DNA from: Chromatiales bacterium
GTDB lineage: Bacteria > Pseudomonadota > Gammaproteobacteria > JAGRCI01
Length of the DNA: 58,917 nucleotides
Direction: 5' to 3'
NCBI GenBank assembly: GCA_020445565.1
Contig: JAGRGI010000068.1
Coordinates: forward strand, 25,360 to 84,276
How positions within the stretch are numbered: position 1 is the stretch's first letter; every line of letters starts with the position of its first letter. Under the pieces are notes generated by a model. That model had not been told where the DNA came from. It saw only the letters and a program-made list of their open reading frames with translations, and searched no databases. Positions 1 to 9,364 of the stretch are shown here, in pieces. Made by a program: the position numbers and the translations under genes.

Positions 1-1932
1 CACGAAATCCGCACCCCCATGAATGGCATCCTGGGAATGGCCCAGCTGTTGGAAGATACCGACCTGGACGACTCGCAGCGCGAATACCTGGAGCTGATGC
101 TGCAATCCGGCAAAATCCTCCTAACCGTCATCAACGATATCCTGGACTTCTCCAAAGTCGAGGCCGGCAAGCTCAGCCTGGAACCACTGCCGTTCGATCT
201 GGAGCGGTCTGCACACGAAGTCGCCCATCTGTTCGACCTGCCCCTGGAGGAAAAGGGCCTGGAACTGGTACTGGAATTCACGCCCGACTGTCCGCTCTAT
301 CTGGAGGGCGACGCAGCCCGAATCCGCCAGATTCTGCTCAATCTCATCGGCAATGCGGTCAAATTCACGGAACGTGGCCATATCCACGTACGCTTTTCCG
401 CTCCGGCGCAAGACGGAATCGTGCCCCTGCACATCGAAGTCACCGATACCGGCATCGGACTCACCGAGGAACAGCGCGAACGCCTTTTCCTGCCCTTCAC
501 GCAGGCCAATATATCCACAACCCGCAAGTTTGGCGGAACAGGACTGGGTCTTGCCATTACCCGCAAATTGGTCGACTTGATGGGCGGCACGGTGGGTGTA
601 ACGAGCGAACCGGACAAAGGAAGCACCTTTCATGTGCAGATTCCCTTACCTGTTTCCGAACCCCCGCCTTCGTCCCCAAAAAGCGATTTGCGCGGCAAAC
701 GGGTGCTGCTCTTGGATGCCTTTGCCTTGAACCGCCGGGTCATCTCCGAACAGCTCGTCAGTCTGGGGTTGAAATCCATAGCAGCCGGAAACAACGAGCA
801 AGCCCTGGAATTGCTACACTCGGCGGCGCAAGGGGGAAACCCCTTTCAGATCGTGCTGATCGGCCACCAAGGGACCACGCAAACCTGCTTGAAACTGGCC
901 GAAGCCATCCACGCCATTGACAGCTACCGGGACGTACCCTTGGTACTGCTCACCGGCAGCGCCCAGCGCGGCGACGGCGAACGCTTCCGCGCCGCTGGCT
1001 ATTCCGCCTACCTGGTTCGCCCGGTACTTCGAGAGACGCTGGGCGAGGCCATTGGCCGGTGCTTGGCGCAACCCACAGCCACACCAGGGAGTTTGATCAC
1101 TCGCCACAGCGTCGCCGAGGCCAAGTCACGCAGTTACCACTTCCAACGCAACTATGGCGCACGTGCCTTACTGGCTGAGGACGTGCGTGCCAATCAACTG
1201 GTTGCCTCGTCAATTCTACGCCGTATCGGCTTCAACGTTACGGTTGCCAAGAACGGCAAAGAAGCAGTGCAACTCTGGCAACAGCAATCCTTCGATGTGA
1301 TCTTCATGGACTGCCAGATGCCCGTTATGGACGGCTACGAAGCGACAAAACTGATCCGTGCCTCACGTTCGGCCAAACACATTCCCATCATCGCACTCAC
1401 GGCCAACGCCTTCGCCGACAACCGCCGTCGCTGCCTGGAAGCCGGCATGGACGATTTCATCTCCAAGCCCTTCGAGATGCATACGCTGGTGGAACGACTG
1501 GACCGCTGGCTCGATCCACTAGGGACAACCCAACAAGCCCTGGGCGAAACATCCACAATGGCTGCCGCGATAGACGGCCACCGAATGGAAGAAATGCGCG
1601 CCCTGCTCGAAAACGACTTTGTCGAGCTGTTGCTGGCATTTCAGACCGATGGCGAGGAAATCGTAAAGGGACTTCGAACGGCAGAGACGGAAAAGAATAT
1701 CAGCCAGATCGAACTGTTTGCCCACAGCCTGAAATCTTCTGCTCGCAACGTCTGCGCGGATCCCCTGGCGGGAATGGCTGAAGACCTGGAGAAATCAGCC
1801 CACGCCGCGGATGAAGCCGATCATTTCCGGCTTATCGAAGCGATCGCCAAGGAGTTCGAAAGAGTGCGTGGCGAACTGAGGCATTGGGTTACAAACGAAG
1901 CCGCCGCCGAACCTGCGGACCAAGCGCAATAG
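1..1932 (+). CDS. Hybrid sensor histidine kinase, 3' part (5' end outside window)
   Basis: The reading frame is open from base 1, and the first residue in the window is the phospho-accepting His of the H-box (HEIRTPMNG), so the whole sensor part is missing. The visible 643 residues run HisKA; HATPase with N-box (LNLIGNAVKFTE, about residues 114-125), DTGIGL and GGTGLGLAI; a receiver-like domain at about 225-350; a true receiver at about 390-505 with Asp437 in FMDCQMPVMDG and a conserved KPF; and a C-terminal HPt domain with His575 in AHSLKSSA. The first receiver has no phospho-acceptor Asp (it reads IVLIGHQG), so it is probably a structural relic. This is a BarA/ArcB-type phosphorelay kinase that should pass phosphate His-Asp-His to an unlinked response regulator. 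The signal it senses cannot be judged. No response regulator gene is visible downstream. Confidence 0.95.
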   Translation, partial: HEIRTPMNGILGMAQLLEDTDLDDSQREYLELMLQSGKILLTVINDILDFSKVEAGKLSLEPLPFDLERSAHEVAHLFDLPLEEKGLELVLEFTPDCPLYLEGDAARIRQILLNLIGNAVKFTERGHIHVRFSAPAQDGIVPLHIEVTDTGIGLTEEQRERLFLPFTQANISTTRKFGGTGLGLAITRKLVDLMGGTVGVTSEPDKGSTFHVQIPLPVSEPPPSSPKSDLRGKRVLLLDAFALNRRVISEQLVSLGLKSIAAGNNEQALELLHSAAQGGNPFQIVLIGHQGTTQTCLKLAEAIHAIDSYRDVPLVLLTGSAQRGDGERFRAAGYSAYLVRPVLRETLGEAIGRCLAQPTATPGSLITRHSVAEAKSRSYHFQRNYGARALLAEDVRANQLVASSILRRIGFNVTVAKNGKEAVQLWQQQSFDVIFMDCQMPVMDGYEATKLIRASRSAKHIPIIALTANAFADNRRRCLEAGMDDFISKPFEMHTLVERLDRWLDPLGTTQQALGETSTMAAAIDGHRMEEMRALLENDFVELLLAFQTDGEEIVKGLRTAETEKNISQIELFAHSLKSSARNVCADPLAGMAEDLEKSAHAADEADHFRLIEAIAKEFERVRGELRHWVTNEAAAEPADQAQ

Positions 1933-1940
1933 ATGTCCAA

Positions 1941-2540
1941 TCACACCAGGTTCACATTCACATATTCAGCAATTCGTCTACCCAACGATCTGGCCTCGTG
2001 CTCACTGGGCACGGCACCCACCAGCACAGGCCCCTTTTTCACTTCCAGGTTGATTGTAAAATAAGCGGTTTCGGCCCGCTTGTAGTGGTCCTCGGCAAGT
2101 CCCCGCTGACGGGTGCGTACCGCAACTCTTTCGATTTCCGCCAGGGGGAACACTTGACAGCTGAGCGAAACAATCCTTCGCTCGCACACTGACCACTCCC
2201 CAACACCGCGATCGAACACGAAACGACGATTACGCAGCAGAAACAATAGCCCTGCCGGCAGGAAGATCAACGCAACAACAAGGGCACTGACTCCCCAGCC
2301 AACAGAATTCGTGTGACTGAGCCCCAACAAGCGAAAACCACCCAACAACGCCCAAAGCCCGATAACAACCCCGACCAGACCAACAATCCGTCCACCAAGC
2401 CCCATCGTGTCCGTAATTGTCAGTGGGCCACCCACGCCGCCGTCGACACGCAAACCCATGTCCCCCCCGTTTTCCAGCTCCTGGAATTCTGATTGCCGTG
2501 CACCCGCCACTTTACCCAAATACGCAGACCAATACACCAT
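1941..2540 (-). CDS. Hypothetical membrane protein, 199 aa
   Basis: I do not recognise a named family. The protein has a hydrophilic N-terminus, two hydrophobic segments at about residues 50-70 and 82-102 (the second ends FLLRNRR), and a C-terminal soluble part rich in beta-type sequence that ends in a helix. This layout resembles small inner-membrane proteins with a PH-like cytoplasmic domain, but that is only a guess. The ATG at 2540 is supported by a GAGG ribosome-binding site seven bases upstream. It is convergent with the histidine kinase gene (8-base gap) and lies downstream of fadJ on the same strand after a 30-base gap, so it could be the last gene of the fadI-fadJ transcript. Confidence 0.7.
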   Translation of the reverse strand: MVYWSAYLGKVAGARQSEFQELENGGDMGLRVDGGVGGPLTITDTMGLGGRIVGLVGVVIGLWALLGGFRLLGLSHTNSVGWGVSALVVALIFLPAGLLFLLRNRRFVFDRGVGEWSVCERRIVSLSCQVFPLAEIERVAVRTRQRGLAEDHYKRAETAYFTINLEVKKGPVLVGAVPSEHEARSLGRRIAEYVNVNLV

Positions 2541-2570
2541 CAGGCAACCTCTACACCGCCACGCCCCCGA

Positions 2571-4691
2571 TCAGCCGTAGAACCCACCCCCCTCATCCGC
2601 ACGGGACAACAAGGCCGGCGCCGGAACAAAGCGCTCGCCGTGGCGCGCGGCGAGATCGTGCAGACGCTTCACAGCGCTGGCAGCACTCAGCTGGTCCAGC
2701 CAGCGGAACGGGCCACCGAGAAAGGGTGGAAAACCCAGTCCGAAGACGGCGGCGACATCACCATCCCGTGGGCTGTGAACGATACCCTCGCCGAGACAAC
2801 GAGCGGCCTCGTTGGCCATCAGCAGAGCACAGCGTTCTGCCTGTTCGTGGCTCATGGCCGAGATCTGCGGCCTGACGCCCAATGCGGTATACACCGTAGG
2901 ATCCACCGGTCGCCTACCGCCAGGGCGCTTGGCATCGTAGCGATAGAAACCGCGACCATTTTTACGCCCCTTGCGGCCATCCTCGACCAAGATTCCCATG
3001 GCAGGCGGCAGGGAAAAGCGTTCTCCCAGGGTATTGCGCAGACTTTCTGCCACCTTTGCACCCACATCCAGACCGACCTCATCCAGCAGTGCCAGAGGCC
3101 CGACGGGGAAGCCGAAATCCATCAAGCCCCGGTCGATGGCCTCGATGGAGACACCCTCTGCCAGCAACCAAGCGGCCTCGTTGACATAGGGGGCAAGGAC
3201 GCGTGAAGTGAAAAATCCCGGCCCGTCGCTAACCACGACCACGATCTTGCCCTGACGCCGCCCCAGATCCTTGCAACGTCGAACCACGGCGTCGGCGGTA
3301 TGTGGCGTGGTAACGATCTCCAGCAGCTGCATTTTCTCCACCGGTGAGAAGTAATGCATGCCGATTACCGTTTCCGGACGGGTGCTGGCCTCGGCGATGG
3401 CACTGATGGGCAGGGCGGAGGTATTGCTGGCAAAGATGGTGTCCGGCCGCCGGCAGTGGCGCTCCACCTCGCGAACCATGCTGCGCTTCAGTTCCAGGTC
3501 CTCGTAGACCGCCTCAATGATGATATCGGCGTCGTTCAGGCCCCGATAGTCGGTTCCCGCGCTAACCCGCGCCATGGCCTGTTCTCGCTGCAAGGGACGC
3601 AGTCGCCGACGCTTTACCGCACCGTCCAGACGATCGTTCAGGTAGCGCAGACCGGCGGCCAAGCTGGCGTCATCGCGGTCCTTCAAACGAACCTGCAGGC
3701 CGGCCTTGTGGGTGCTGACGTAGGCGATACCGGCCCCCATCAGCCCGGCGCCCAGGATGCCGATCTTGCGGACAGGAGGCTCTTGGGGAGCGCCAGCGAC
3801 TTCTTTCTTAAGGGCGGTGACGGCAAAGAACAACCCCACCAGTTGACGCGATTGCCCACTGATCGCCAACTCGCCAAACGCCTCGGCTTCGGCCTGCATG
3901 CCGGCCACAAAGCCGTGCCGCTGGCCGGTTTTCACCACAGACAGAATGCTCTCCGGCGCCGGATAGAGGCCGCGTGTCTTGGCCAATGTGCGTTTGCGGG
4001 CCTGGCTGAACAGCAGGGCCCGCCCCAGGGGGTTTCCCTCCAGCAGCCAGCCACCCAGGCGCCAGGGGCGGCGGCAGTGGGGATGATCGAGGTGGGCGAC
4101 CGCAGCATCCAGTAGTACTTCCCTGGGTACGACCTCGTCCACCAGCCCCATGCGCAGCGCGCGCGCAGCATCCACCTGACGACCGGTGAGCATCAAGTCC
4201 AGCGACTTGGCCAGGCCGATCAGCCTGGGCAGACGCTGGGTTCCGCCTCCGCCAGGTAACAGCCCCAGCTGCACTTCCGGCAGCCCCAATCGGGTTACCG
4301 AGGCGTCGCTGGCCACCCGCCAGTCGAAGGCCAGGACCAATTCCAGACCACCCCCCAGGCAGGCGCCATGAATGGCGGCCACGGTGCGAAATGGCAAGGT
4401 GGCGATTCGTTCCTGAATACCCTGCGCCAGTTCGGAGAGTCGCCTGCCGTCCTCTGCGCTCGCCACCGCCTGCAACATGGGCAGGTGGGCACCGGCGAGA
4501 AAGTTATCCGCCTTGCCGGAAGCAAACACCAGACCACGGACACCGGGTCGGGCAGCGATCTCATTCAGTACAGCGCTGAATTCCTCTGCCATGGAGCGCT
4601 TCAGAGTATTGATGCTGTCGTCAGGATCATCGATCCAAAGAATGGCGACGTCCTCGCCTCGCCATTCCAGGCGCAAGGGATTCGCACTCAT
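2571..4691 (-). CDS. fadJ: Fatty-acid oxidation multifunctional enzyme (enoyl-CoA hydratase / 3-hydroxyacyl-CoA dehydrogenase)
   Basis: This is the alpha subunit of the beta-oxidation complex. It hydrates enoyl-CoA and oxidises 3-hydroxyacyl-CoA with NAD, feeding the thiolase encoded just upstream. Residues 1-190 are crotonase-like, with an oxyanion-hole segment (GACLGGGLEL) and both catalytic Glu positions kept (GLEL and LPEVQLG). The dehydrogenase half starts at the Rossmann motif GAGLMGAGIAYV (about residue 310) and carries MHYFSPVEKMQLLEIV and two C-terminal dehydrogenase domains. At 706 residues it is close to FadJ/FadB length. The ATG at 4691 has a GGAG site five bases upstream and overlaps the thiolase stop as ATGA, which points to translational coupling. 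A longer frame to 4745 would overlap fadI more and has no such site. FadJ rather than FadB is chosen because the partner is FadI-like. Confidence 0.93.
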   Translation of the reverse strand: MSANPLRLEWRGEDVAILWIDDPDDSINTLKRSMAEEFSAVLNEIAARPGVRGLVFASGKADNFLAGAHLPMLQAVASAEDGRRLSELAQGIQERIATLPFRTVAAIHGACLGGGLELVLAFDWRVASDASVTRLGLPEVQLGLLPGGGGTQRLPRLIGLAKSLDLMLTGRQVDAARALRMGLVDEVVPREVLLDAAVAHLDHPHCRRPWRLGGWLLEGNPLGRALLFSQARKRTLAKTRGLYPAPESILSVVKTGQRHGFVAGMQAEAEAFGELAISGQSRQLVGLFFAVTALKKEVAGAPQEPPVRKIGILGAGLMGAGIAYVSTHKAGLQVRLKDRDDASLAAGLRYLNDRLDGAVKRRRLRPLQREQAMARVSAGTDYRGLNDADIIIEAVYEDLELKRSMVREVERHCRRPDTIFASNTSALPISAIAEASTRPETVIGMHYFSPVEKMQLLEIVTTPHTADAVVRRCKDLGRRQGKIVVVVSDGPGFFTSRVLAPYVNEAAWLLAEGVSIEAIDRGLMDFGFPVGPLALLDEVGLDVGAKVAESLRNTLGERFSLPPAMGILVEDGRKGRKNGRGFYRYDAKRPGGRRPVDPTVYTALGVRPQISAMSHEQAERCALLMANEAARCLGEGIVHSPRDGDVAAVFGLGFPPFLGGPFRWLDQLSAASAVKRLHDLAARHGERFVPAPALLSRADEGGGFYG

Positions 4692-5980
4692 AGGGTCTCC
4701 AGCACCATAGCCGCCCCCAACCCTCCGGCAGCACAGGCGGTGCACAGTCCGACACCGCCGCCGCGCCGATGCAGGTCATGCAACAACTGCCCGATCTGGC
4801 GGGCGCCGGTAGCGGCGAAGGGATGGCCGATGGCGATGGAACCGCCGCTGACGTTGAGCCGATCCGGATCGATCTCACCGATCGGCTGGTCGCGGCCGAG
4901 CTTTTCCCGGGCGAATCGGTGTGAGCCGAATGCCTGTAGGTTGGAAATCACCTGGGCAGCGAATGCCTCATGCATATCGACCAGATCCAGGTCTGCCAGA
5001 CTCATGCCCGCTGCGTCCAACGCCTTGGGAGTGGCAAAGGCCGGACCCATGAGCATCTGCCCGGCGGGGTCCAGGGCGGCGAAGCCCACGGAGCGGATCA
5101 GCCCCAGCACGGGAAGCCCCAGGGACCGGGCAAGATCCAACCGCATCAGCAACAAGGCCGCGGCACCGTCGGTCAAGGGCGAACTGTTGCCCGCAGTGAC
5201 GCTGCCGTGGCGCTTATCAAAAACGGGTTTCAAGCCGGCGTAGGCGTTCAGATCGGAATTGGCGCGATAGAGATTGTCCTGACGCACCGGCATGAAATCC
5301 GGCTCCAGGCGCACAGGCATTACCTGTTCATCGAGCCAGCCGGCGTCCCAGGCATGTCCAGCGTTGCGGTGGCTACGATGAGCAAAGGCATCCTGCTCGG
5401 CACGGGCTATGGCGTTCTCCTTGGCCATTTTCTCGGCACTCTGGCCCATGGTCAGCTCGGACGATGGCTCGCGCAATGCCGGGGGGCGGGGGAGAAGGTC
5501 TCTGCCCCTCAGGCCACGAAAGACCCGCAGGCGCGCGCTCCAGCTGTGTGCCTTGGATGCCCTTAGCAACGCGCGCGCCAACGGCTTGGACAAGGTGAAG
5601 GGCAGATCGCTGGCGCAATCGGCGCCACCGGCAATGCCGGCGTCCACCTCACCGCACTGGATGGCCCGGAGCAGATCGGCGGTGGCCTGGTAGCTGGTGG
5701 TGCAGGCACGGGAGACGCTATGCGCATCCACGTTCGAATCCAGACCCGCGCCCAGCACGACTTCACGGGCGATGTTGGGCGCCTCAGGGGAGCCGATCAC
5801 CTGACCGAAGACCACTCTCCGGATATGTTCTCGGGCAATGCCGTGGGTCTGGACCAATTCGCGCACCACCAGGGCTCCCAGCCCGCGGGCCGTCTGGGTA
5901 CCGAAAACCGTACCCTGGCGCACGAAGGGTGTTCGCAGGCTGGCCACAACGGCCACCTGTCTGGCGGAAGAGTCGGACAT
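4688..5980 (-). CDS. fadI: Acetyl-CoA C-acyltransferase (3-ketoacyl-CoA thiolase)
   Basis: This is the thiolytic beta subunit, which cleaves 3-ketoacyl-CoA with CoA to release acetyl-CoA. The acyl-accepting Cys93 lies in SRACTTSYQA. The His loop GGSIAIGHPFAATGAR and the second Cys in CTACAAGGLGAA are both intact. At 430 residues it matches FadI (about 436) better than FadA (about 390). The gene is first in a two-gene operon and overlaps fadJ by four bases. No acyl-CoA synthetase, dehydrogenase or FadR gene is nearby. The start codon is ATG, and I see no strong ribosome-binding site. Confidence 0.93.
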   Translation of the reverse strand: MSDSSARQVAVVASLRTPFVRQGTVFGTQTARGLGALVVRELVQTHGIAREHIRRVVFGQVIGSPEAPNIAREVVLGAGLDSNVDAHSVSRACTTSYQATADLLRAIQCGEVDAGIAGGADCASDLPFTLSKPLARALLRASKAHSWSARLRVFRGLRGRDLLPRPPALREPSSELTMGQSAEKMAKENAIARAEQDAFAHRSHRNAGHAWDAGWLDEQVMPVRLEPDFMPVRQDNLYRANSDLNAYAGLKPVFDKRHGSVTAGNSSPLTDGAAALLLMRLDLARSLGLPVLGLIRSVGFAALDPAGQMLMGPAFATPKALDAAGMSLADLDLVDMHEAFAAQVISNLQAFGSHRFAREKLGRDQPIGEIDPDRLNVSGGSIAIGHPFAATGARQIGQLLHDLHRRGGGVGLCTACAAGGLGAAMVLETL

Positions 5981-6043
5981 GAAAACGGACTGTCTCTTAC
6001 AGCGTCACAGCCAAACTGCAACTCTATTGAGAGGATAGTCCGA

Positions 6044-6586
6044 TCAGGAGGAGACGATACGCCGATAGAGTGCCTGGTACTGCTGCGCGACCTCGGGACC
6101 GAACAAGGGGTCTTGCCGATCCGGGGCCTTGGCCTCGATCTCGCCCCATTCTTCGTCACTAAGGCCCTCTTTCAACAGCGGAAAGACCTCGCCCTCCTCC
6201 CTGTCCAGGTGGTGACGCTGTTTGAGGGAATAGTTTTTTGCCAAACCCTTGAGATCGGCGGCCGGCACCATGACACCGTTGATGGCCTGGCAGAGCGTGT
6301 CTTTGAAGGACTTGGTCATACCGATCAGGCTCTCGTGCTCCACCAACAGGCCCTCCACCTTAGCCCTGTCCTTTTGATGGTGAGCAAGGTAGGTACGGTA
6401 GATCACGTCCTCCTTGGGGTGGTGAACCAAGTCCGGGTAGTTTTCGGTGTAGTCGACAATATCGAGCATCAGATCCAGATCCGGCGTATCCGCGGTGCCG
6501 ATACGCTCGATCTGCTCGTCCAAGAGATCCAACAGACGGGCTATGCGGACATGCTCCTGGTGCAAGTCATCCATCATTCGGGCCAT
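6044..6586 (-). CDS. Hemerythrin HHE domain protein
   Basis: This is a 180-residue cytoplasmic protein with a predicted four-helix bundle. The iron ligands expected for the HHE family are visible: His in LHQEHVRI near the N-terminus, HHPKED at about residues 57-62, a further His/Glu-bearing helix around residues 85-105, and RHHLDREEGEVFP near residue 145. Such proteins bind a di-iron centre and act in oxygen, nitric oxide or iron-repair sensing. The exact role cannot be read from the sequence. The gene stands alone, with about 140 bases to the upstream GGDEF-EAL gene and about 60 bases to fadI, all on the minus strand. Confidence 0.88.
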   Translation of the reverse strand: MARMMDDLHQEHVRIARLLDLLDEQIERIGTADTPDLDLMLDIVDYTENYPDLVHHPKEDVIYRTYLAHHQKDRAKVEGLLVEHESLIGMTKSFKDTLCQAINGVMVPAADLKGLAKNYSLKQRHHLDREEGEVFPLLKEGLSDEEWGEIEAKAPDRQDPLFGPEVAQQYQALYRRIVSS

Positions 6587-6727
6587 GGCCCACCCCCGGT
6601 TCGTGGCTGCGCTTAACCGTTACAGTATCGCGCTTTTGCCCTGCACGCCACGATGAAAGGGATCAATTAAGAATCAGGGAGGCATTGGATTGGATAGTGC
6701 AAATTCCGGTCATGGCTTGGCGAAAGC

Positions 6728-9364
6728 CTACCGGGCCGCCTTCAATGCCGGCTGTGAGCGCCCGGCATGCAGCAGGTCCGCCAAGGGCTCCGGCCGGGCA
6801 ATGCCAAACCCCTGGGCGTAGTCGATACCGATCTCCCGAAGCACGTTGAGTATCTCCTCGTCCTCGACGAATTCGGCGATCGTTGCCAGACCCATCACCC
6901 TGCCTACACCATGAATGGCCTCGACCATGGCACGATCCCAGGGATCTTTGCCCAAATCGCGTACAAAGCTGCCGTCGATCTTGAGGTAATCCACAGGCAG
7001 GTTCTTCAGATAGCCAAACGAGGAAAGCCCGGAGCCGAAATCGTCCAAGGCGAATCGGCAGCCCATGGCCTTGAGCTCGCGGATCAGCTCCAATGCCTGG
7101 GTGAGATTGCCGATGGCGGCGGTTTCCGTAATCTCAAAGGTGATCAATGCCGGGGGTATGCTGTGCGCTTGGAACTGATCCCGTATGTAGAGCAGCAGAT
7201 TGGGATCGCTCAGGGAGGCGCCGGACAGATTGACCGCAAAGCTTTCCACTGACAGTTGCCCACTTGCGGCAAAATATTCCGCAAGCGACACGAACAGGTT
7301 CTGTATCACCCAGCGATCCAGCGTACCCATGAGGTTGTAACGCTCGGCCGCGGGAATGAAGGCGCCGGGCGGGATCAGGCTGTCGTCCTCGTCCACCATG
7401 CGCAGCAACACCTCGACACGGGGGAGTAAACCCTCGCCCTGGCGCACCGGCTCGATGCGCTGGCCGAACAGGACGAAACGCCCCTGCCCCAGGGCATGGG
7501 CCAGGCGAGAGACCCATTGCATCTCACCATGGCGTCGCGCCAGTTCTTTGTCATCCTCCTGGAAGACATGCACCCGATTGCGGCCTGAATCCTTGGCGGC
7601 GTAACAGGCCGAATCCGCGGCGCTGAGGATGGCGGTTTGGTCGCGGCTGGATTCGGTGACGGCGACCACGCCGATACTCGCACCCAGTTCGAAGGTGCGG
7701 TCACTCCAGACGAAACGGAATTCCCTCACGGTGTTGCGAAACTGCTCGGCAATCTGTGACGCCCGCTCCAGGCCGCATTCCTCCAGCAACACACCGAATT
7801 CGTCACCACCCAGGCGCGCCAGTGTATCGCTTGATCGAACGATGCCTTGAAACAAACCGCCCAACTGGCGCAGCAATTCGTCGCCTGCCACATGTCCGCA
7901 GGTATCGTTGACCACTTTGAACTGATCCAGATCCAGATAGAGAACGGCGTGCACCTTATCGGCGGCGTGGGCGCTGCGCAGGGCCTGCCTGAGTTTGGTT
8001 TCGAACTGATTGCGATTGGCCAGACCGGTGAGGGCATCGTGGCTAGCCTGATGCAGCAGCTTGCTTTGCAGCTCGCGCTCATGACTGACGTCGCGGATCA
8101 CCACCACCACACCCAGCACCACGCCCTCGGCATTGCGGATCGGGGCAGCGGTGGCATTGACGGCAAAGCGCGCATTGTCGGCACGGATCAGCGTTACGCC
8201 CTCGGTGAACACCAGCACGCGATTGTCCAGTGTGCACTCCTCGTAGAATCCCTTGATGGCCGTACCGGACTCCTCTTCGATCAGGTTCAGCACCTTGTCC
8301 AGAGGCTGGCCGACAGCACCGTCGCGGTCCCAGCCGGTCAACAGCTCCGCGCTGGAGTTGATGTATTCCACCCGCCCCTCGGGCCCGGCTGTCAGCACCC
8401 CGTCGCCGATGGACTCCAAGGTGATCTGGGCACGCTCCTTTTCCGCCGCCAACTCCCTTTCCGCCGCCACCCGCTGGGTGATTTCGAACAAATAGATATA
8501 CACCAGGTCGGCGTCGGCGAGCCGGTAATAGTCCGCCAGGAAGAGCCGGTCGCCGACGGCGTACTCGCTGCGGCCGCGGCGACGTTGTGTATAGACCCGT
8601 TGAAAATGGTCGCGGGGCAGCATCTGTTCGGCGCTGTCGAAACCCAATTCCTGCCACAACCGGCGGGCGGCCGGGTTGTGATAGACCACCCTGCCGTTGA
8701 TATCGCAGGACAACACCGGATTCGGATTTTCCTGCGGAAAGGAAACCAGACGCAGATTCTCTTCCTCGGCAAGGCGCCGCTGTTCGGACTCTTCCTTCAG
8801 GCGGTCGTTGGCTTCCTGCAACTCCCGATGCTTCTCGCGCAGCGCCTTGGATTCCTCGCTGGCGCGACGGTGCAGCAAAAGGACATAAGCGAACAGCAAC
8901 CCGACTGCCACCGCCGCCGCGGCCATGCGCAACCAGAGCAGGATGCGCGCCTGGTACACCGGAGCGAGATCTACCTCCATGGTGACGGTCGCGCTACCGC
9001 GATAGGCGTATTCGAAACGCCGGCTGATCACCACCGGCCGCAGCGCAGGCGCGCCGCGCCGATAGACGACCATCTCGAAACCGGTTGCCGCCACCGTGTC
9101 GAGTCGCGTCACGTCAGGATGGCGTTCGCCCCATGCCTCCAGCGACAGCCTCAGTGCCTCGTAGTCATTTTTGCGCAAGGCGTCGCGGGCCAGCTCGACG
9201 AGATACGCCAAGTCCCGCTCCGCCCCGACTCGCGTCTGACGCAGCTGCTCGACGAACTGCAGATTGACGATTGCCGACACCACCAACAGCACGGTCGCAC
9301 CGGCGGCCAGTGCTGCCAACCAGGGATGGGAGATGAACCATCTGCCTTCCGACCGAGTACTCAT
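6728..9364 (-). CDS. Membrane GGDEF-EAL protein with periplasmic sensor and PAS domains
   Basis: This is an 878-residue c-di-GMP enzyme. There is a transmembrane helix at about residues 13-33, a periplasmic region to about 140, a second helix at about 143-163, a coiled coil at 165-205, two PAS-type domains (about 210-300 and 310-430), a GGDEF domain and an EAL domain. GGDEF is intact at residues 519-523, and an RSSD inhibitory site lies five residues before it. The phosphodiesterase motif reads EVL (Glu651) in place of EAL. The other metal-site residues look present (VNLS, EITET, LDDFGSG, LKID, AEFVE), so both activities are possible. The ATG overlaps the stop of the upstream PhnD-like gene as ATGA. 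The short periplasmic part may therefore read the state of that binding protein, as MbaA does with NspS; this is an inference. Confidence 0.93.
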   Translation of the reverse strand: MSTRSEGRWFISHPWLAALAAGATVLLVVSAIVNLQFVEQLRQTRVGAERDLAYLVELARDALRKNDYEALRLSLEAWGERHPDVTRLDTVAATGFEMVVYRRGAPALRPVVISRRFEYAYRGSATVTMEVDLAPVYQARILLWLRMAAAAVAVGLLFAYVLLLHRRASEESKALREKHRELQEANDRLKEESEQRRLAEEENLRLVSFPQENPNPVLSCDINGRVVYHNPAARRLWQELGFDSAEQMLPRDHFQRVYTQRRRGRSEYAVGDRLFLADYYRLADADLVYIYLFEITQRVAAERELAAEKERAQITLESIGDGVLTAGPEGRVEYINSSAELLTGWDRDGAVGQPLDKVLNLIEEESGTAIKGFYEECTLDNRVLVFTEGVTLIRADNARFAVNATAAPIRNAEGVVLGVVVVIRDVSHERELQSKLLHQASHDALTGLANRNQFETKLRQALRSAHAADKVHAVLYLDLDQFKVVNDTCGHVAGDELLRQLGGLFQGIVRSSDTLARLGGDEFGVLLEECGLERASQIAEQFRNTVREFRFVWSDRTFELGASIGVVAVTESSRDQTAILSAADSACYAAKDSGRNRVHVFQEDDKELARRHGEMQWVSRLAHALGQGRFVLFGQRIEPVRQGEGLLPRVEVLLRMVDEDDSLIPPGAFIPAAERYNLMGTLDRWVIQNLFVSLAEYFAASGQLSVESFAVNLSGASLSDPNLLLYIRDQFQAHSIPPALITFEITETAAIGNLTQALELIRELKAMGCRFALDDFGSGLSSFGYLKNLPVDYLKIDGSFVRDLGKDPWDRAMVEAIHGVGRVMGLATIAEFVEDEEILNVLREIGIDYAQGFGIARPEPLADLLHAGRSQPALKAAR

